A program made the translations under genes and the position numbers. The notes under the pieces were generated by a model. The model worked only from the letters and a program-made list of their open reading frames with translations, was not told the DNA's origin and ran no database searches. A DNA stretch of 64,000 nt, from assembly GCA_027475525.1 (NCBI GenBank), contig JAMWFC010000113.1:1662001-1726000 (forward strand). The letters are read 5' to 3'. Every line of letters starts with the position of its first letter. Within the stretch, counting starts at the first letter, position 1. Of the stretch, positions 1-12,306 are shown piece after piece. This stretch comes from Macrolepiota albuminosa (lineage: Eukaryota; Basidiomycota; Agaricomycetes; Agaricales; Agaricaceae).

Positions 1-596
1 GATGGTTCTTTTCCTGCTCAATGGTGATGTAGGTTCCGTTGCTGAAAGGATGGCAACGATACGACACGGGGCCTCTGCAATGTCCGCGTTATATAACGCC
101 AACATACCAATATACACTGTCATCATCCGGAGGGCCTTTGGCGTCGCTGGGGGTGTATTTGCAGATCCAGAAGACGGGGCCGGGACACGGGTTGCCTGGT
201 CTGTATTTGTACATCCACTCTTTCATCCATTCACTTAATCTTGCGTATAGGCCATCAGGGGATTGGGGAAGTTTACCTTTGGAGGGTGGTATCGAAGCTG
301 CCTACAAGCGTCGTTTCGACGCTGAGGAGTCTGTTGAAGCACGGGAGAAACTCATGGCAGACCTCGTGACAAAATTTGAGGATGTGAGAAGTCCTTTGAA
401 GACTGCAAACAAATTTGGAGTGGAAGAGATCATTGATCCTCGGGATACACGATTATTGGTATGCGAGGTTCGTCATAATCTACTTCAAAACCCATTACAT
501 CAGTTGATAGAAGTTTCTCAAGTGGGTGATGCATTCCTACGAGCATCTTTTACCACAGCTATCGTTGGTCAGACGAAACAGATATGGACTGGATAG
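1..596 (+). CDS. Acyl-CoA carboxylase carboxyltransferase (beta) subunit, 3' part
   Basis: The 5' end lies outside the window. Positions 1-32 look like the end of an intron (ending GTAG). Exons are 33-198 and 251-596, joined across a 52-nt GT-AG intron (199-250) that splits a Trp codon. The protein reads GSVAERMATIRHG, then VIIRRAFGVAGG, RVAW, PSGDWGSLPLEGGIEAAY and finally FGVEEIIDPRDTR. These are the C-terminal carboxyltransferase motifs of biotin-dependent acyl-CoA carboxylases (acetyl/propionyl/methylcrotonyl type), which move carboxyl from carboxybiotin to an acyl-CoA. The substrate cannot be told from this part. After the last conserved motif (about 458) the tail matches nothing I know; a 45-nt in-frame GT-AG intron (459-503) is possible, so the exact C-terminus is uncertain. 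Confidence 0.8.
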
Positions 597-1028
597 CAAA
601 CCTTCAAGTGGACGTGGTTATCGCCTGTAATCTCTGTACGATCATATAAAATTGGCGATATTGGCCAGATACTTGGCTGGACATGCTCCATCTCATTAAG
701 ATCAGAGAACAATAGGATGATCTCGATCAGGATAGGTCTAGGGACCCACAACTTAGGACCCACAAGATGGATCTACATGAAGGTTACTCTCTAAGGCACG
801 CCGCCTTTATTCCAGAAAAGCGAGTTGTCCGAAAACCTGCTCTGTTATCCTAGATATCTTCGTGGAAATACATCTTTAAGAAACGATATTTGAAAGCTTT
901 AGGTCAAAAGCTTTAGGTGATATTGTCACTAACTCTCACAGTGGTGCTGAGCCTCGGATGGTTGATCATCCACAAGTAAGTGTTTTTATTGTCTTCCTGC
1001 AATCGGAAATGCGCAGGGATATCAGGTC
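597..1028. other. Intergenic, no gene seen
   Basis: No coding signal is seen. A short stretch at about 911-977 could encode a hydrophobic leader for the next gene ending at a GTAAG donor, but it has no ATG, so I leave it unassigned. A 15-bp direct repeat (GTCAAAAGCTTTAGG-like) occurs near 890-917. Confidence 0.4.
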
Positions 1029-2710
1029 ATGGACCCACTCAATGCCATATTATGGAACAATACGCAATTGCTCATATACGCAATTGCTCATACATCTTAT
1101 TCCCCCGCCACGCTGAGCGCTCATATTTTTCGTACGGCGACCACTAATTTTGTTTTATACGAAGATATCCTTTTGTCCTCCCTGGGCTCACGACTCGTGA
1201 CTTACGATACTGTTCATTCAAATGTCAGTCTCATTTCCTTGCCAAACGATGCCATCCTCATCCTTCAGTGTTTCAAAGCTTATTATTTCGCGATTCCTTC
1301 TACAGTCTCGATGATTCGCTTCATTCCGGATTTGCTTGTCCTAGGAGGGAATATTGAAATCTCCTGGACACGACAACCAGAGTAAGTTCAACACAGGGTC
1401 ATAGGCCATCTCAATACCTTATTGATGCTCGCCTTCTAGTGTCGATTTCTTTATTGTCCTTGCCCATTACGAACCCGTTCCGCTTAAGGAGGTCCTCGTT
1501 AACGTAACTTATTATGACGATGGATTATCACAGCCGTTTTCAGTCCCTCTGCCACAAGTCCCTGCAATGTAAGCCATCTTGTCAATATCTGCTCATGTCC
1601 CTCTGACTCAAGTCCTGCCAGCAATGGCTACGTCCTTCAGGCTACTAACGTTGAAAATCTCAATGAAATCTGGGACCAAAGCGAGGCATTTTCCATCAAC
1701 GATCCTACCAGTATCTCAACAAGCGCAAGCAACGGCCCCACCACAATTTATTATACCACTACCATAACTGCCGCCCCAAGTACCAGTCTTGGTAGCAGCA
1801 TCACCAGTTCAGCTATAACCACCTCTTTGTCCCAAAGTATATCCACTCCTTCTAGTTCCAGTCCTACAAATAATGTGTCCTCCACACTTTCTGTTTCTGA
1901 CACTGTGTGCGTTGTTCCTCGATTCCGACGTCTGTTCGCTTAAAGATTATGTTTTTTAGCACCCTTTCCCCAACTGCTAGCCAAACTAGCGATTCCGAAA
2001 AATCCATTCCTCTCGGATCCATCATTGGTGGTATACTCGGAGGGTTGGTTCTTATCTTGCTCCTTGGAGTTGCTCTCGTGTTTGCCCGGATGCGCCACAA
2101 AAAGAGGCGCCGTACTGATCAAGAAGACCCTTCCGTCGTCGACCCTAAGGTCCACGCAGCGTTCACCGTGACACCATACCCCATAGTCCCACTTACGCGT
2201 GACCTCACACTCGACAATTCCTCCTTGCATTCGCATCGAACTTTCCCCTCGAATTCAGAGCCATATAATCATACCAACTATGCAATGGGTGGCATTCCCA
2301 GAGCATTAACACCTGGCATTACCTCTCATACATCACCATCCCTGCACTCCCAAACGGGACTCCAACCTCCCAAGTCTTCTATGCATGAAACTGCCAGCAT
2401 TGGTGGGACATCTATCGTCTCCTCCCAGCCGTTTACAAATCCTACCGGAAGACCATCGACACCCAGTGTCCCGTTCACTGGTTCTCGTTCAGCACAACAT
2501 TCACCACACGTTTCGGTAGACCACTCGCCTGTTTCTCTCCAAGAACGATCTGCTACTCCTGGACCGTCCACTGGCGCTTCCAGCAACGCCCAGCAACAGC
2601 CATGGAAACCGCTGATGGTGGTTGGCGGTACATCATGCGATATCGATGATGAACTACCCCCGCCCAGTTATACTTCAGGTATTTTAACAGCGCCAGTGCG
2701 CGAGAAATAA
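1029..2710 (+). CDS. Single-pass membrane protein with Ser/Thr-rich ectodomain, unknown function
   Basis: Exons 1029-1381, 1440-1568, 1622-1906 and 1960-2710 join in frame with introns of 58, 53 and 53 nt (about 505 aa). The first ~200 residues look like an extracellular region of beta-rich type. A Ser/Thr-rich stalk follows, then one clear membrane segment (SIIGGILGGLVLILLLGVAL) and a basic stop-transfer patch (RMRHKKRRR), and then a long low-complexity Ser/Pro cytosolic tail. This layout is common in basidiomycete cell-surface proteins, but I recognise no named domain. The start is uncertain: no signal peptide is seen at the ATG used, and an upstream exon may exist. It converges on the eIF4E gene. 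Confidence 0.6.
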
Positions 2711-3199
2711 TCATCCGCAGTGCTCGTTGGCCAGCATCGGGATGTAGTTCTACTGTATATACTCAACCATCCTGACAAAGTCAAGGTTGGACGATCAGAT
2801 TGATTGTGTTAGGAATGTAAATAAACTTCCTGCTGCTGGACGAAGGGGAATATACCCAACAGAGTTACCCCACTTTCCTTTAGTAGTATAGCTCAGTGAT
2901 ACGATTTAGTTTTAGGTCTACCGTGGCTCATCCACGCAATGTGTCCATAGCTATTTCATAGCGTAGGTAGATATCAATAACATAGTAACAGAATTCATGC
3001 CGGAGTACGGTTTCGCTAACCTATCAGACCTCCTCACATGAAATCGGATAATACCCAGTAAGGCTTACCTGTGTTTACTCTCTAATATGGCACGAGTTAG
3101 GATAGCTGAGTCTAAGGACAGGGACTGACTCAAACATGTAGACTGGTCGCGGAGAATAGTACATTATGATACACGTAGTTCCCACCTCACTGCAGTTAC
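2711..3199. other. Convergent intergenic region
   Basis: About 490 bp between two converging 3' ends. It presumably holds both 3' UTRs. No ORF or repeat worth calling. Confidence 0.4.
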
Positions 3200-4628
3200 T
3201 CACAGACCTCGTTTCGCCTTCATAGTGCTCAACCCTATTCCAAAGCTGCCAAATGTACTCGTTGAAAAAAGACCCGCGCTGTTGGGGCCATCAGTGGGAC
3301 TAACAACCGGCAAACCGCTGGTAGAGCCAGAGCGACCGTGTAAGTAGTTGGTCAGCGATGATCCACTTCCTAGTTGGAAAGTCGAACGCAACGAGGTGGT
3401 AGGCAATGCTTGTATAGAAATGAACTTGCTTGATAGGGGTCTATCCTCCGTGTTGTACTACGGACGCGCATAGTAAGTAGGTAAGCAGTTCAGATGTATG
3501 GACGCGACGAACCTGGAACTCGAGGCCAATCCCGTCATCCTGGGATACGTCAAGAAGCGCAACGAGTTTCTTTCCTATAGCATTCAACTTCTCTACGTCA
3601 TCTTTGCTACGCGTCCACACTTGGATCCTATCCACCTTGCTCCTCAAACTGACAACGGCACCACAAATCTCATCGCCATCTTCCAGCTCCTCACCGACAA
3701 GGGCCATCGTCAGCCAGCTCCAGCAACGATCAAGCAGCGTCGGGTTGTTCCTCATGGTAAGTACCCACTTGCCACCATTCGCATTCGCTTCATCTTCCCA
3801 CATAGGTTTGATGCCGGACTTGAAGAGATGGTAGTTGGAGTTGCGCTCGAGCTTGGACGGTGGTTTGAGCCAGTTGAAGTACCGACAGAATGATTCGACG
3901 GTGTCAAACTCGCCGATGACAGTAAGGCCAGCCTCATACTCATTAGATTCGGGAGGGTGACTGAGGATGGGATCCAGAACGTTCGCACTCGCCGGCGGGT
4001 AAGGGTACTTGGATTTGGAATCATGGTATATAGTCCTATTATCTGGGATAAGCAAGCGTTCGTCAGTGCAGCTGACGAAGAGAACATACCATGGGTATTG
4101 TAATGGATGCTCAGGCGGCTTTATAGGGACACCTGGCGTCTTGGGATCCTCAATCATCTCGGGTTCAGGAGGCTTTGCAGTTCCATCAATGCTCAGCTGT
4201 CTGGTCTTGGCGAGACGCGCAGTAATGGCGTCGAGACTGGGTATATTCTTGTAACCAACCTTGACCTTCCGCTTCTGTGCAGCTGAAGGCTGGTCCTGAT
4301 TCAACTCTTTCACCTTCTCCGTCGTCAAAAGATCCCCGCCTGCGGTTTCACTACCATCGGTCTCAGACGGGGGCGAGGTTGAGAGTGCCGAAGGTGAGGT
4401 TGAGCGCGTTAAAGGGGCATTGACTGCCACAGAATCGTTCGTTGAGGCCAACGAAACTGAAGACCCTGACCCACCACGCAAAGCCGCAAAAGCAGCAAGA
4501 CGTGGACGTGGCGCTGATGGTGCCGGGTTGTTTGGCGGGTTTGACGATGCGTTAAGATTGATACGAGCAGCTAACTGATTAAGAGAAGGCGGGCGGGCAG
4601 CACCAGAAGGTTTATCCTCGTCGCTCAT
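3200..4628 (-). CDS. eIF4E family cap-binding protein, class II (4EHP-like)
   Basis: Exons (complement) 4628-4090, 4035-3513 and 3457-3200 give 439 aa; introns are 54 and 55 nt and both junctions are in frame. Splicing yields HPLQYPWTIYHDSKSK, ESFCRYFNWLKPP, HLFKSGIKPMWED, ANGGKWVLT and DEICGAVVSLRSK, which are the core motifs of translation initiation factor 4E. The W-E pair of the cap pocket (MWED) is kept. The first aromatic position carries Tyr in the TIYHDSK context, as in class II eIF4E/4EHP proteins that often repress or act on subsets of mRNAs. A long, low-complexity Ser/Pro/Ala N-terminal extension of about 170 residues precedes the domain. The C-terminal exon encodes a Ser-rich tail. 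Confidence 0.88.
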
Positions 4629-5025
4629 CGTGGTCAGTGGAAGAGAGCTTCACATTGGCAGGACCTTGAACCAAACAACACTGCATCTGTCATCCATCAG
4701 TCGAGTTAGATCCGCCTTATTGTCTTATTGTCCGTCGCTCTCGACGAGGAACTTGATAGATGATTGAAGAACTGCGACTATCATGTTGATTAGTCCAAGA
4801 CACTGGATTATAAACTACTGTGGTTAGTGACCTTTATTTCATTCCATCTCTACCAAGCTTGTAATTTCAGCAACGAAGTTGTTAGGTAATGTTGTGACAA
4901 TCGGAGTGTCAAAATAAACTTCGGCCATCAAGTTTTTTTTCTGTCCTGTCTGTCTGTTCCTTTGTTCATCTTCCTCTCAGCTGCAAGTATTTGGTGACTT
5001 GTCGAGCTCTTCTGCCTAGCTCGCC
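4629..5025. promoter_or_regulatory. Divergent promoter region between eIF4E and DEAD-box helicase genes
   Basis: 397 bp between two divergent ATGs. It includes a T-run and pyrimidine-rich stretches near 4928-4980 just upstream of the helicase start. No specific factor site is claimed. Confidence 0.4.
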
Positions 5026-7460
5026 ATGGCATCCCCCCTTGTGGCCCAGGCTTTCAAGGCCTGCCTCTTCAAGTCTGCAAGAACAGTTGGCTCTGTCTCG
5101 CTTCCCCACCGTTCCTTTAAAATCACCGCAGGACCAATTGCTAGTAGGTTCACGTTCGTTGCTCCAACCTTTTACCTTTTTGATAAGTATGGGAATGCTA
5201 TAGATGTTGTAAGAGGCCTTCGACATGCATCTGCTGCACCAGCGCTCGCTGAAGAGGATGAAGAACCTTCCGAGGAATCTTTGCCTACGTTTGACACCCT
5301 CGAGGGGATTGTTAACAGTGGCCTACTGAAAGCCATAAAAGGTATGAAAATCACGACCATGTCACCCGTACAGGCACAAGTATTCCCTCTCCTCCCGGAG
5401 CTCGCGCGACCATACGATCCCCAGGAGTCCTCTACAGGCCCCCCTCGCGATCTACTTGTCAAGGCGAAAACTGGTACCGGAAAAACTCTCGGATTCCTTC
5501 TTCCTGCTGTTGAAGCACGATTGAAGGCTATTGCAGCACACGGCAAAGAGGCCGTACGTGACGCCGGCAATGAAGGTGACTTGGAATTCGAGAAAAAGGC
5601 TGCATCGAGCTTCGCCCGCAACACTGTCGGCACACTCATCATTAGTCCCACTCGTGAATTGGCTACACAGATTGCAACCGAAGCTCTCCGCTTGACAGAC
5701 AGACTTGAACATGAGCACCGCGATTTCGGGGTTAGGCTTTTTGTTGGTGGCGAGAATAAGAAGAGGCAGGTTTACCAATTCCTCAAAATGCGGAACGATA
5801 TCGTCGTTGCCACTCCTGGACGTCTTCGTGATGTGATGGGAACGGAACCCACGATACAAAAAGCCATCTCTCAGACACAAGTGGTAAGTTCTTCTCGTCC
5901 CAACTCAGTCACGATCTCAACAGCAAACAGCTTATCTTGGACGAAGCTGACACCCTTCTGGATATGGGCTTCAGGCCTGATATTGACGCCATTGAGAGGG
6001 AACTTACTCCCAAGCCTGAGAGGCAGACCTTCCTCTTTTCCGCTACCGTGTCTCGTGCTATTCAAGATATTGCTAAAGAGATGCTGTCACCTTCCCACAA
6101 GTTCATCAATTGTGTGGCGAGTGATGCATCACCGGTGCATGCACATGTCCCTCAATACTCAACTGTTCTTTCCGATGCCAGCGAACAAATACCGCATATA
6201 GTTCGACTCATCGCTCATGACCAGTTGTCTAACCCCGGTGCTTCCAAGATTGTCCTTTTCCTTCCTACCACAAAGATGACTCAGTTGTATGCTACTCTTC
6301 TTCGCGAACTAAGAGCTGTTCTTCCCGCACGTAAACAAACCCGTCTCTACGAAATTCATTCCAGGAAGACCATGGAAGTCCGGACCAGGGCGTCGAGTTA
6401 TTTCCGCAATGACAAGGATGGTGCCTCAATCCTCGTCTCATCGGACGTCTCCGCCCGCGGTGTAGATTATCCCGGTGTCAGCCGTGTCATTCAAGTCGGT
6501 AGCCCTGGCACGACAGAGCAGTACATCCACCGTGTCGGTCGTACAGGCCGCGCAGGCACCCAAGGTCGCGGTGATCTCGTCCTTTTACCTTTCGAGAAAG
6601 GTTTCCTCAGGAACCTCTCAAACGTCCCACTTAAATCGCTATCCACAGAGACGCTGACTTCAGAAATCGTCGAGCTTGCCAAGGCCCATGATTCCAATCC
6701 TGATGCCTTCTTTGCCAACGCATCGAAAGGTCAGATCACTTCTGCCAATTCTCGTGGGAGACCCTTTGGGACGCAACTTGAACCGGTTGTGGAGGAAATC
6801 AACCGCTCCTTCGACAATCTGAAGAGTCAAGTGGACCCCGAGGCAATCAGTGAAACATTCATGTCACTCCTTGGCTTTTATCTGTCTCGGATAAGCGTGC
6901 TTGGGTCGAGCGCTGAATCAGTCTTGAAAGGCCTTCAGGACTGGACGACTGACGGTCTTGGGCTCTCGAGAGCACCGTTTGTCTCGGAAACCCTACTGCA
7001 CAAAATGTGCGGTAGCTTTGGTAACAAAAGAAAGTCGACGTTCGATCGAGGACGAATGTCGGGCGGTCACGGCATCTGGGACCGTGGTCACAGCGGTTCA
7101 TACCGTAATCGTGATGAGGAGAGTTATGGATATCGCACACACCGTGAGAATTCCGGATATCGTCCACACCACGTTCGCGACGGGGAGAGCTCTGGATATC
7201 GATCGTTCCGCAGTAGCGATGGTGAAAGCTCTGGATATCGATCGTTCCGCAGTAGCGATGGTGAGGGCTCTGGATATCGCTCATTCCGCAGTAGCGATGG
7301 TGAGGGCTCTGGATATCGCTCATTCCGCGGTCGCGACGGGGAGAGCTCTGGTGGTTATTCCCGCGGTAGTGACGAGAACGCTGGATATCGCTCCAAGTCT
7401 TATGAACAACGTGGCTTCTCAAAGCCGAAAGCACACTGGATGGGTCGAGGCTCAAGATAA
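5026..7460 (+). CDS. DEAD-box ATP-dependent RNA helicase, probably mitochondrial (MSS116-like)
   Basis: Main exons are 5026-5883 and 5931-7460. A further 60-nt in-frame intron (5144-5203, GTAGG...TATAG) is likely, giving about 775 aa. Motifs in order: Ia-type P-loop KAKTGTGKT, SPTREL, TPGRLRD, LDEADTLLD, LFSATV, SSDVSARGVDYPGV and HRVGRTGRAG, that is, both RecA-like domains of a DEAD-box helicase, which remodels RNA with ATP. The N-terminus is basic and Ser/Arg/Ala-rich without acidic residues for about 60 aa once the small intron is removed, which fits a mitochondrial presequence. The C-terminal tail is rich in Arg, Gly, Ser and Tyr with a 13-residue repeat, as expected for an RNA-binding tail. 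The intron at 5884-5930 is phase 0, just before the DEAD box. Confidence 0.9.
7190..7346 (+). repeat. 39-bp in-frame tandem repeat in the helicase tail (4 units)
   Basis: Units start at 7190, 7229, 7268 and 7307. Each encodes 13 residues of the type SGYRSFRSSDGES. They differ by a few bases, so this is a natural coding minisatellite, unlike the exact 77-bp repeats elsewhere in the window. Confidence 0.85.
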
Positions 7461-7701
7461 ATCATCACGATTCATTCTGATGAATCAATATGCGCAGTTG
7501 AGCGAATGAGAGGTGGCTAGACCCCTCATACATATACAGATATCTATATTTCAACTTTGTAGAGTACCGTATAATCCCTCATGTATCCGTTTTACCATAC
7601 TTGAGTATTAGTAGACACAACTCCCCAAAATCCAGGTTATGTGCCGCCAAAAGCTGAGAAATTACGAAATCCGATTGTAATGAATTCCAGATATATATAG
7701 T
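7461..7701. other. Convergent intergenic region
   Basis: About 240 bp between the helicase and F-box gene 3' ends; nothing else seen. Confidence 0.4.
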
Positions 7702-8933
7702 TCAGCGTCCGAGCATCTTTGACTCGCCATTATTCGTTATCTCTATCCTCCATGGTACCCCCAGCCCTTTGATTGCCTGCATTGCCAAGGCCTCGACCAA
7801 AGGAAGATTGAGGATAGGATCAGTGGCCAGAATTCTAACACATTGCAGCGAAGGAAACAAAAATCGTGAGAGTGCTATGGCCATACAACGCCATCTGCTG
7901 TAATCCGCTCGCTCAAACGACATTGAATCAACGATACCAATGTCTAACACAAGTTCTTTGATCGCGACAGGCGAGTGAAAACGTTCTAACGTTGACAGCA
8001 CCCATTTAGGTGGGCAACGACTGGCGACGTATCGTGCATTGGGCGCGAGGTTGAGGCGCAGTGAGCGCAGGTTAGGATTACACACGAGGTTCAGGCATAT
8101 ACCGTCCTTGAGGTGTCGTTCTACCTCTCTTAGGTAAGTTTATAAGGAAAGATACGAGAGTCGGACATACCACTAACACACCTCAAACAAAGGTCTTCGA
8201 GACAAGCGCCAGCTCTCCTCAACATGACATTGATCAATTCATGCTGTGCTTCGTTCATATCATACACAATGGTCAGAGACCGCAGACAAGTCAAATTGAC
8301 ACAACTCTGCGCTTGACCAAACCATTCAAGTATGCGCGCATCCTCCAGTTCCACCACCAACTCCTCGATGCCGGGGCGGAAAACTAGGACCCCTTCGGAA
8401 TGTTCATCATCAGAGGGTCTACAAGACACGTTCGATAATGAAAGGTGTCGCAAGGCCCGAGAATGTATAAACAGGTTCTGGAAGTCGATCTTGTTGAGAG
8501 AGAGACCCCGTAACCTGAACGAAGATATCGAGGGCTGACCGAGGCTGAAAGCAATAGCTTCGCAAAGCATCGGCGGGAGGTCTCTCTTATCGTCCTGGGA
8601 AGATGCACTTAAAGACAGAACTTCAAGCTTCAGGAACCTTAGTATTGTTGCCATTGCGTCCAGGGCGCCAATACAATTACTCGGGAGTCCAATGTCGACG
8701 TCAAAAGTAATTTCTTTGATAGAAGAAACTATGGACGATGACCTGATAACGAGTTCTCGAAGTCGTTGACATTGGTGCGCCGTCGTAAGGATGACTGAAT
8801 GGAAAAGGTAGGCCTGAGATTGTGCACGCCATCGATCACAAACCAAAGCACAGCTCTGGAGGTCCATGCGCTGATCTTTGAGATTGGAGAGTATAGCGAA
8901 AACTATTTCGAAGGGCAAGGCAGGGTTAGCCAT
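7702..8933 (-). CDS. F-box protein with leucine-rich C-terminal region
   Basis: Exons (complement) 8933-8171 and 8126-7702 join across a 44-nt intron and give 395 aa. I place the start at the ATG at 8933, not at an upstream in-frame ATG, because the F-box begins right there: MANPALPFEIVFAILSNL, followed by LQSCALVCDRWRAQSQAYLF, the classic LP-EI...L...C..VC..W layout. The rest has Leu-rich segments with irregular spacing (LRHLSLSNVS, LEDLCLRC, LRSLRLNL), typical of the large basidiomycete F-box/LRR-like family. The expected role is substrate choice for an SCF ubiquitin ligase through Skp1; the target is unknown. Confidence 0.85.
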
Positions 8934-9306
8934 AAAGAAAGGGGTTGAATACAAATTGCTCCTAGTAACTCCTTGAGATCCGGACAAGTTGTTCAGATGA
9001 CGTGGCGTAGGTTCAGAGGGCTTCCCACGAGATATGCAAATACCGAAAGACATGGGAAGCATAAGGCTGAAACACACAACTTGATCACGATCAAGGCATC
9101 GAAATCATTCTTACCTAGGGTCTTATGCTCAGATAGTGGTCGAATCATCCGAAACCTGCGTTATATATGCACAGAAAACATGTCGAAGAACCTACAGCCA
9201 GGTACAGCGTTTAGCTGGGTAATGCTTCAAAGTGACTAAAATGACTTCTATATATTAGTGAGGCGCTCATCTCTATTACTCGACGCTCCTCCGTGACAGT
9301 GCCGGA
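8934..9306. other. Intergenic region
   Basis: Upstream of the F-box gene and downstream of CTP synthase. No gene seen. Confidence 0.4.
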
Positions 9307-11729
9307 TCATGCGGACGTCTCGGATGTAGAAAGATTCCCATTGACCCGGACTTCCGATATGTCGTTCCTCAAAATCGCTTCGCTCACCATCGCGTCTGCG
9401 GGATGTGGAGGTCGGAATTTCAATCTTTGGTGCTCAAGCTCCTCGGCAAATACTTGAGGGCTTGCTGACGCGGCGACAAATCCAAGGAAGGGAGGTGATG
9501 GGTTGAGTGGTCGTGTACAAAACTCGGGGTGTGCTTGCAAGCCCAGGAAGTAAGGATGATCTAATGTGACGTTCGACGTGAATTAAGAAAGTGTAGAAGA
9601 CAAAAAACTTACCACGCAGTTCAAGTATCTGCATACGCTCCCCCTTCTCGTCTTTACCAGAGAATACCAAGCCACTGTTTGTCAACTGTTCGACATACTT
9701 CGGATTGACCTCGTATCTGTGCCTATGACGTTCCCATATTTTGTCAGCCCCACCGTAGAGCTTCCTGGCCTGGGACCAGGATTCAGTGCCCTCTTCAAAC
9801 ACAGTGGGCCTAAGACCTAGGCGCATCGTCCCACCCATATGAGTTCTAGAAATTTCCGGCATGAAAATAATGACAGGATGCTTTGCATCAGTATCGAATT
9901 CTGATGACGTCGCGTCTACAAGAAAGGACGTAAAATATGGAACACAAGAAGGCAAAAGAAGCGGTACCGTGTATTTCGAGTACATGTCGTGCCCATTCTA
10001 TAACAGCCAGCTGGAAGCCAAGGCAAATGCCCAGGAAAGGTATCTTTTGTTCACGAGCATATTTAATAGCCAATATCATGCCCTCTGTGCCACGATTGCC
10101 AAATCCACCAGGGACAAGGATACCACTATCACAAGCTCAGTAATCATCCCTATAAGATAAGAATAACAAGCGACTCGTACCCAGCACCGACCACGGCTCG
10201 CCATGCATCATGATACTTGGCAGGATTGTTGTCCTGTGTTTCGGACTCTAGATCTGAAGACTCTACCCACTATTGGAAGAAGATCATCAACGTGGTCAAT
10301 TAGGAGAAGGATATCAGAAGACGGACGTTGATGATGAGTTTTCGATGGACACGAAACGCAGAGTGCTCTAATGATTTTGTTACAGACATGTAAGAGTCTT
10401 TCAAATCTGTGTATTTGCCAACAAGGGCGATGGTGACGGTTTCAAATAGGCGCTCCTGCCTACGAGACCTTTAATCAGGTTGAAGTTGTAAAATGAGAGG
10501 GTATAACGTACCCAGACGTTAAGTCAGTCCATCTTTTCTCCAATGAAGCACCTCTGGCTGTCATCTCCTTCGTAATTGGAATGGTATCTAGCCGGAGACG
10601 TTTGCGAAGGAATTCAAGAATGCCTTGTGATCTGAGAAGGAGGGGAACATGGTAAACTGATGACACATCATGAACGCCGAACACCTGTTCGGACGAGACA
10701 TGACAGAACATGGATATCTTGGCTTTTGTGGCAGGTTGGAGGGGTTGTGGTACAAGGAGGCGGCAAGCGATCTACAGGGCGCTGAATAAATTGATTTCTC
10801 GACCCACTCATAGCGTACCAAGTCGGGAAGGAGGCCGAGTCCTCGTAACGAGTGAACTGTCGTTTGTGTAGGCTTCGTCTTCTGCTCTCCGTGAAGGTCT
10901 GGGACCAATGAGACATGAATCAAAGCAAAGTTTTCATATCCAACGCGAAATTGGAATTGTCGCATGGCTTCCACGAACGGAGCTGATTCGATATCACCGA
11001 CAGTACCACCAAGCTGATATAGAATGACAAATATTGAGTAAGTCACACCCCAGTGCCCAAAAGATAAAAAACATTTCACCTCCACGATACAGACGTCTGG
11101 CTCTTCACCAGACTCATCAACAGGAATTTTCGCGACGCGTTCGATCCAATCTTGAATCGCATTCGTTATATGTGGAACGATCTAAAAGAGGTAGGCACAG
11201 AATGGAACAGCCTCAAACGTCAAGCATACCTGGACTGTCTTTCCTAGGTATTCTCCCTCTCTCTACAATGATGATAATCAACGCAAGATAAGAAGTTAAA
11301 CTTCGGTTCCTAACCTCCTTGTTAATGACATGCCTGTAGATTTTTCCAGTTGTGATATTGTTATCGCGCGACAAGGTCACGTTGAGATAACGTTCATAAT
11401 TTCCCAAGTCCAAGTCTACCTCCCCCCCGTCATTTAAGACATACACCTCACCTAACAACATTAATTAACGATAGTGTTCTTGGTAGCTATAAGCCAGCTT
11501 ACCATGCTCAGTCGGCGCCATAGTGCCAGCATCTATGTTCATGTATGGATCAATTTTGATAGCGGTGACCTTTAATCCAGTGGTCTTCAACAGTAGACCC
11601 GTGGATGAGGCTGATGAATATAGGCATTCTAAACACAAGTTCAATACAATATAGGCCGGTGATCGTACCAATAACGCCCTTCCCGATACCACTAACGACG
11701 CCTCCAGAGATTATGATGTACTTGGTCAT
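9307..11729 (-). CDS. CTP synthase (glutamine-hydrolysing)
   Basis: Twelve exons (complement): 11729-11669, 11610-11503, 11451-11315, 11262-11230, 11181-11080, 11013-10819, 10771-10512, 10468-10327, 10269-10181, 10125-9968, 9915-9613, 9560-9307. They sum to 1842 nt, 613 aa, in frame throughout. The N-terminal synthetase domain shows [54 protein letters not shown] and [10 protein letters not shown]. The class I glutamine amidotransferase domain shows [11 protein letters not shown], the nucleophile Cys in FLGICLGFQ, and the His-Glu pair in AHPEFCTR. It converts UTP, ATP and glutamine to CTP, the last step of de novo pyrimidine synthesis. Exon 4 is only 33 nt. The length is close to fungal Ura7/human CTPS plus a short tail. 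Confidence 0.95.
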
Positions 11730-11952
11730 GGATGGTTCTTAGATCGGGGGAATCAAATTTGACGTTCGGAAATTTACCGCGTGAAATGCAGAAACAAACA
11801 ATGGCATAGCCACCATAATTACTTAAGCTTACTTTCCAGCCGATGGGTCGGGTATACAGATCTTTCTATAACACGATGGCCAATCCATCAAAAGTCCTAA
11901 TGTAGTGTACTGTACACTCATTTCTGTATGTGTTGTTTCAATGCCTTGTTGG
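11730..11952. promoter_or_regulatory. CTP synthase 5' flank and LTR element left flank
   Basis: About 220 bp between the CTP synthase ATG and the left TSD (GTTGG, 11948-11952) of the LTR element. It must contain the CTP synthase promoter, or what the insertion left of it. Confidence 0.35.
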
Positions 11953-12215
11953 TGTCAGGAGTTGAAGGTGCGCTCTTGCAGCATTAGCGTGGGAACATTT
12001 CGGTTGCGGTTTTACGTATACATTACTTACAATTTTTTGTCTTCTTTACCTGCGAAGACATGCTATTCTCCGCCCTTTCCACTGAGTCTAACCGCCAGTC
12101 ATAACGGGACCACTAGCGCCTCCAACCTGCGAAGACATGCTATTCTCCGCCCTTTCCACTGAGTCTAACCGCCAGTCATAACGGGACCACTAGCGCCTCC
12201 AACTAGGTTTTGACA
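11953..12215 (+). repeat. 5' LTR of the TRIM-like element
   Basis: 263 bp, equal to the 186-bp 3' LTR plus exactly 77 bp, which is an internal tandem duplication (12048-12204). Confidence 0.85.
12048..12204. repeat. 77-bp tandem duplication inside the 5' LTR
   Basis: Bases 12048-12126 match 12125-12203 at an offset of 77. The 3' LTR has only one copy of this stretch. One of seven exact 77-bp duplications in this window; see findings. Confidence 0.9.
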
Positions 12216-12306
12216 TTCGCAGGTCATTGCTGTATCGTCAGCTACAACAAAACGATGCAGTCTGAATCTGCATTATCAAAATCCTTTCGACATTTTATTG
12301 TCAAGA

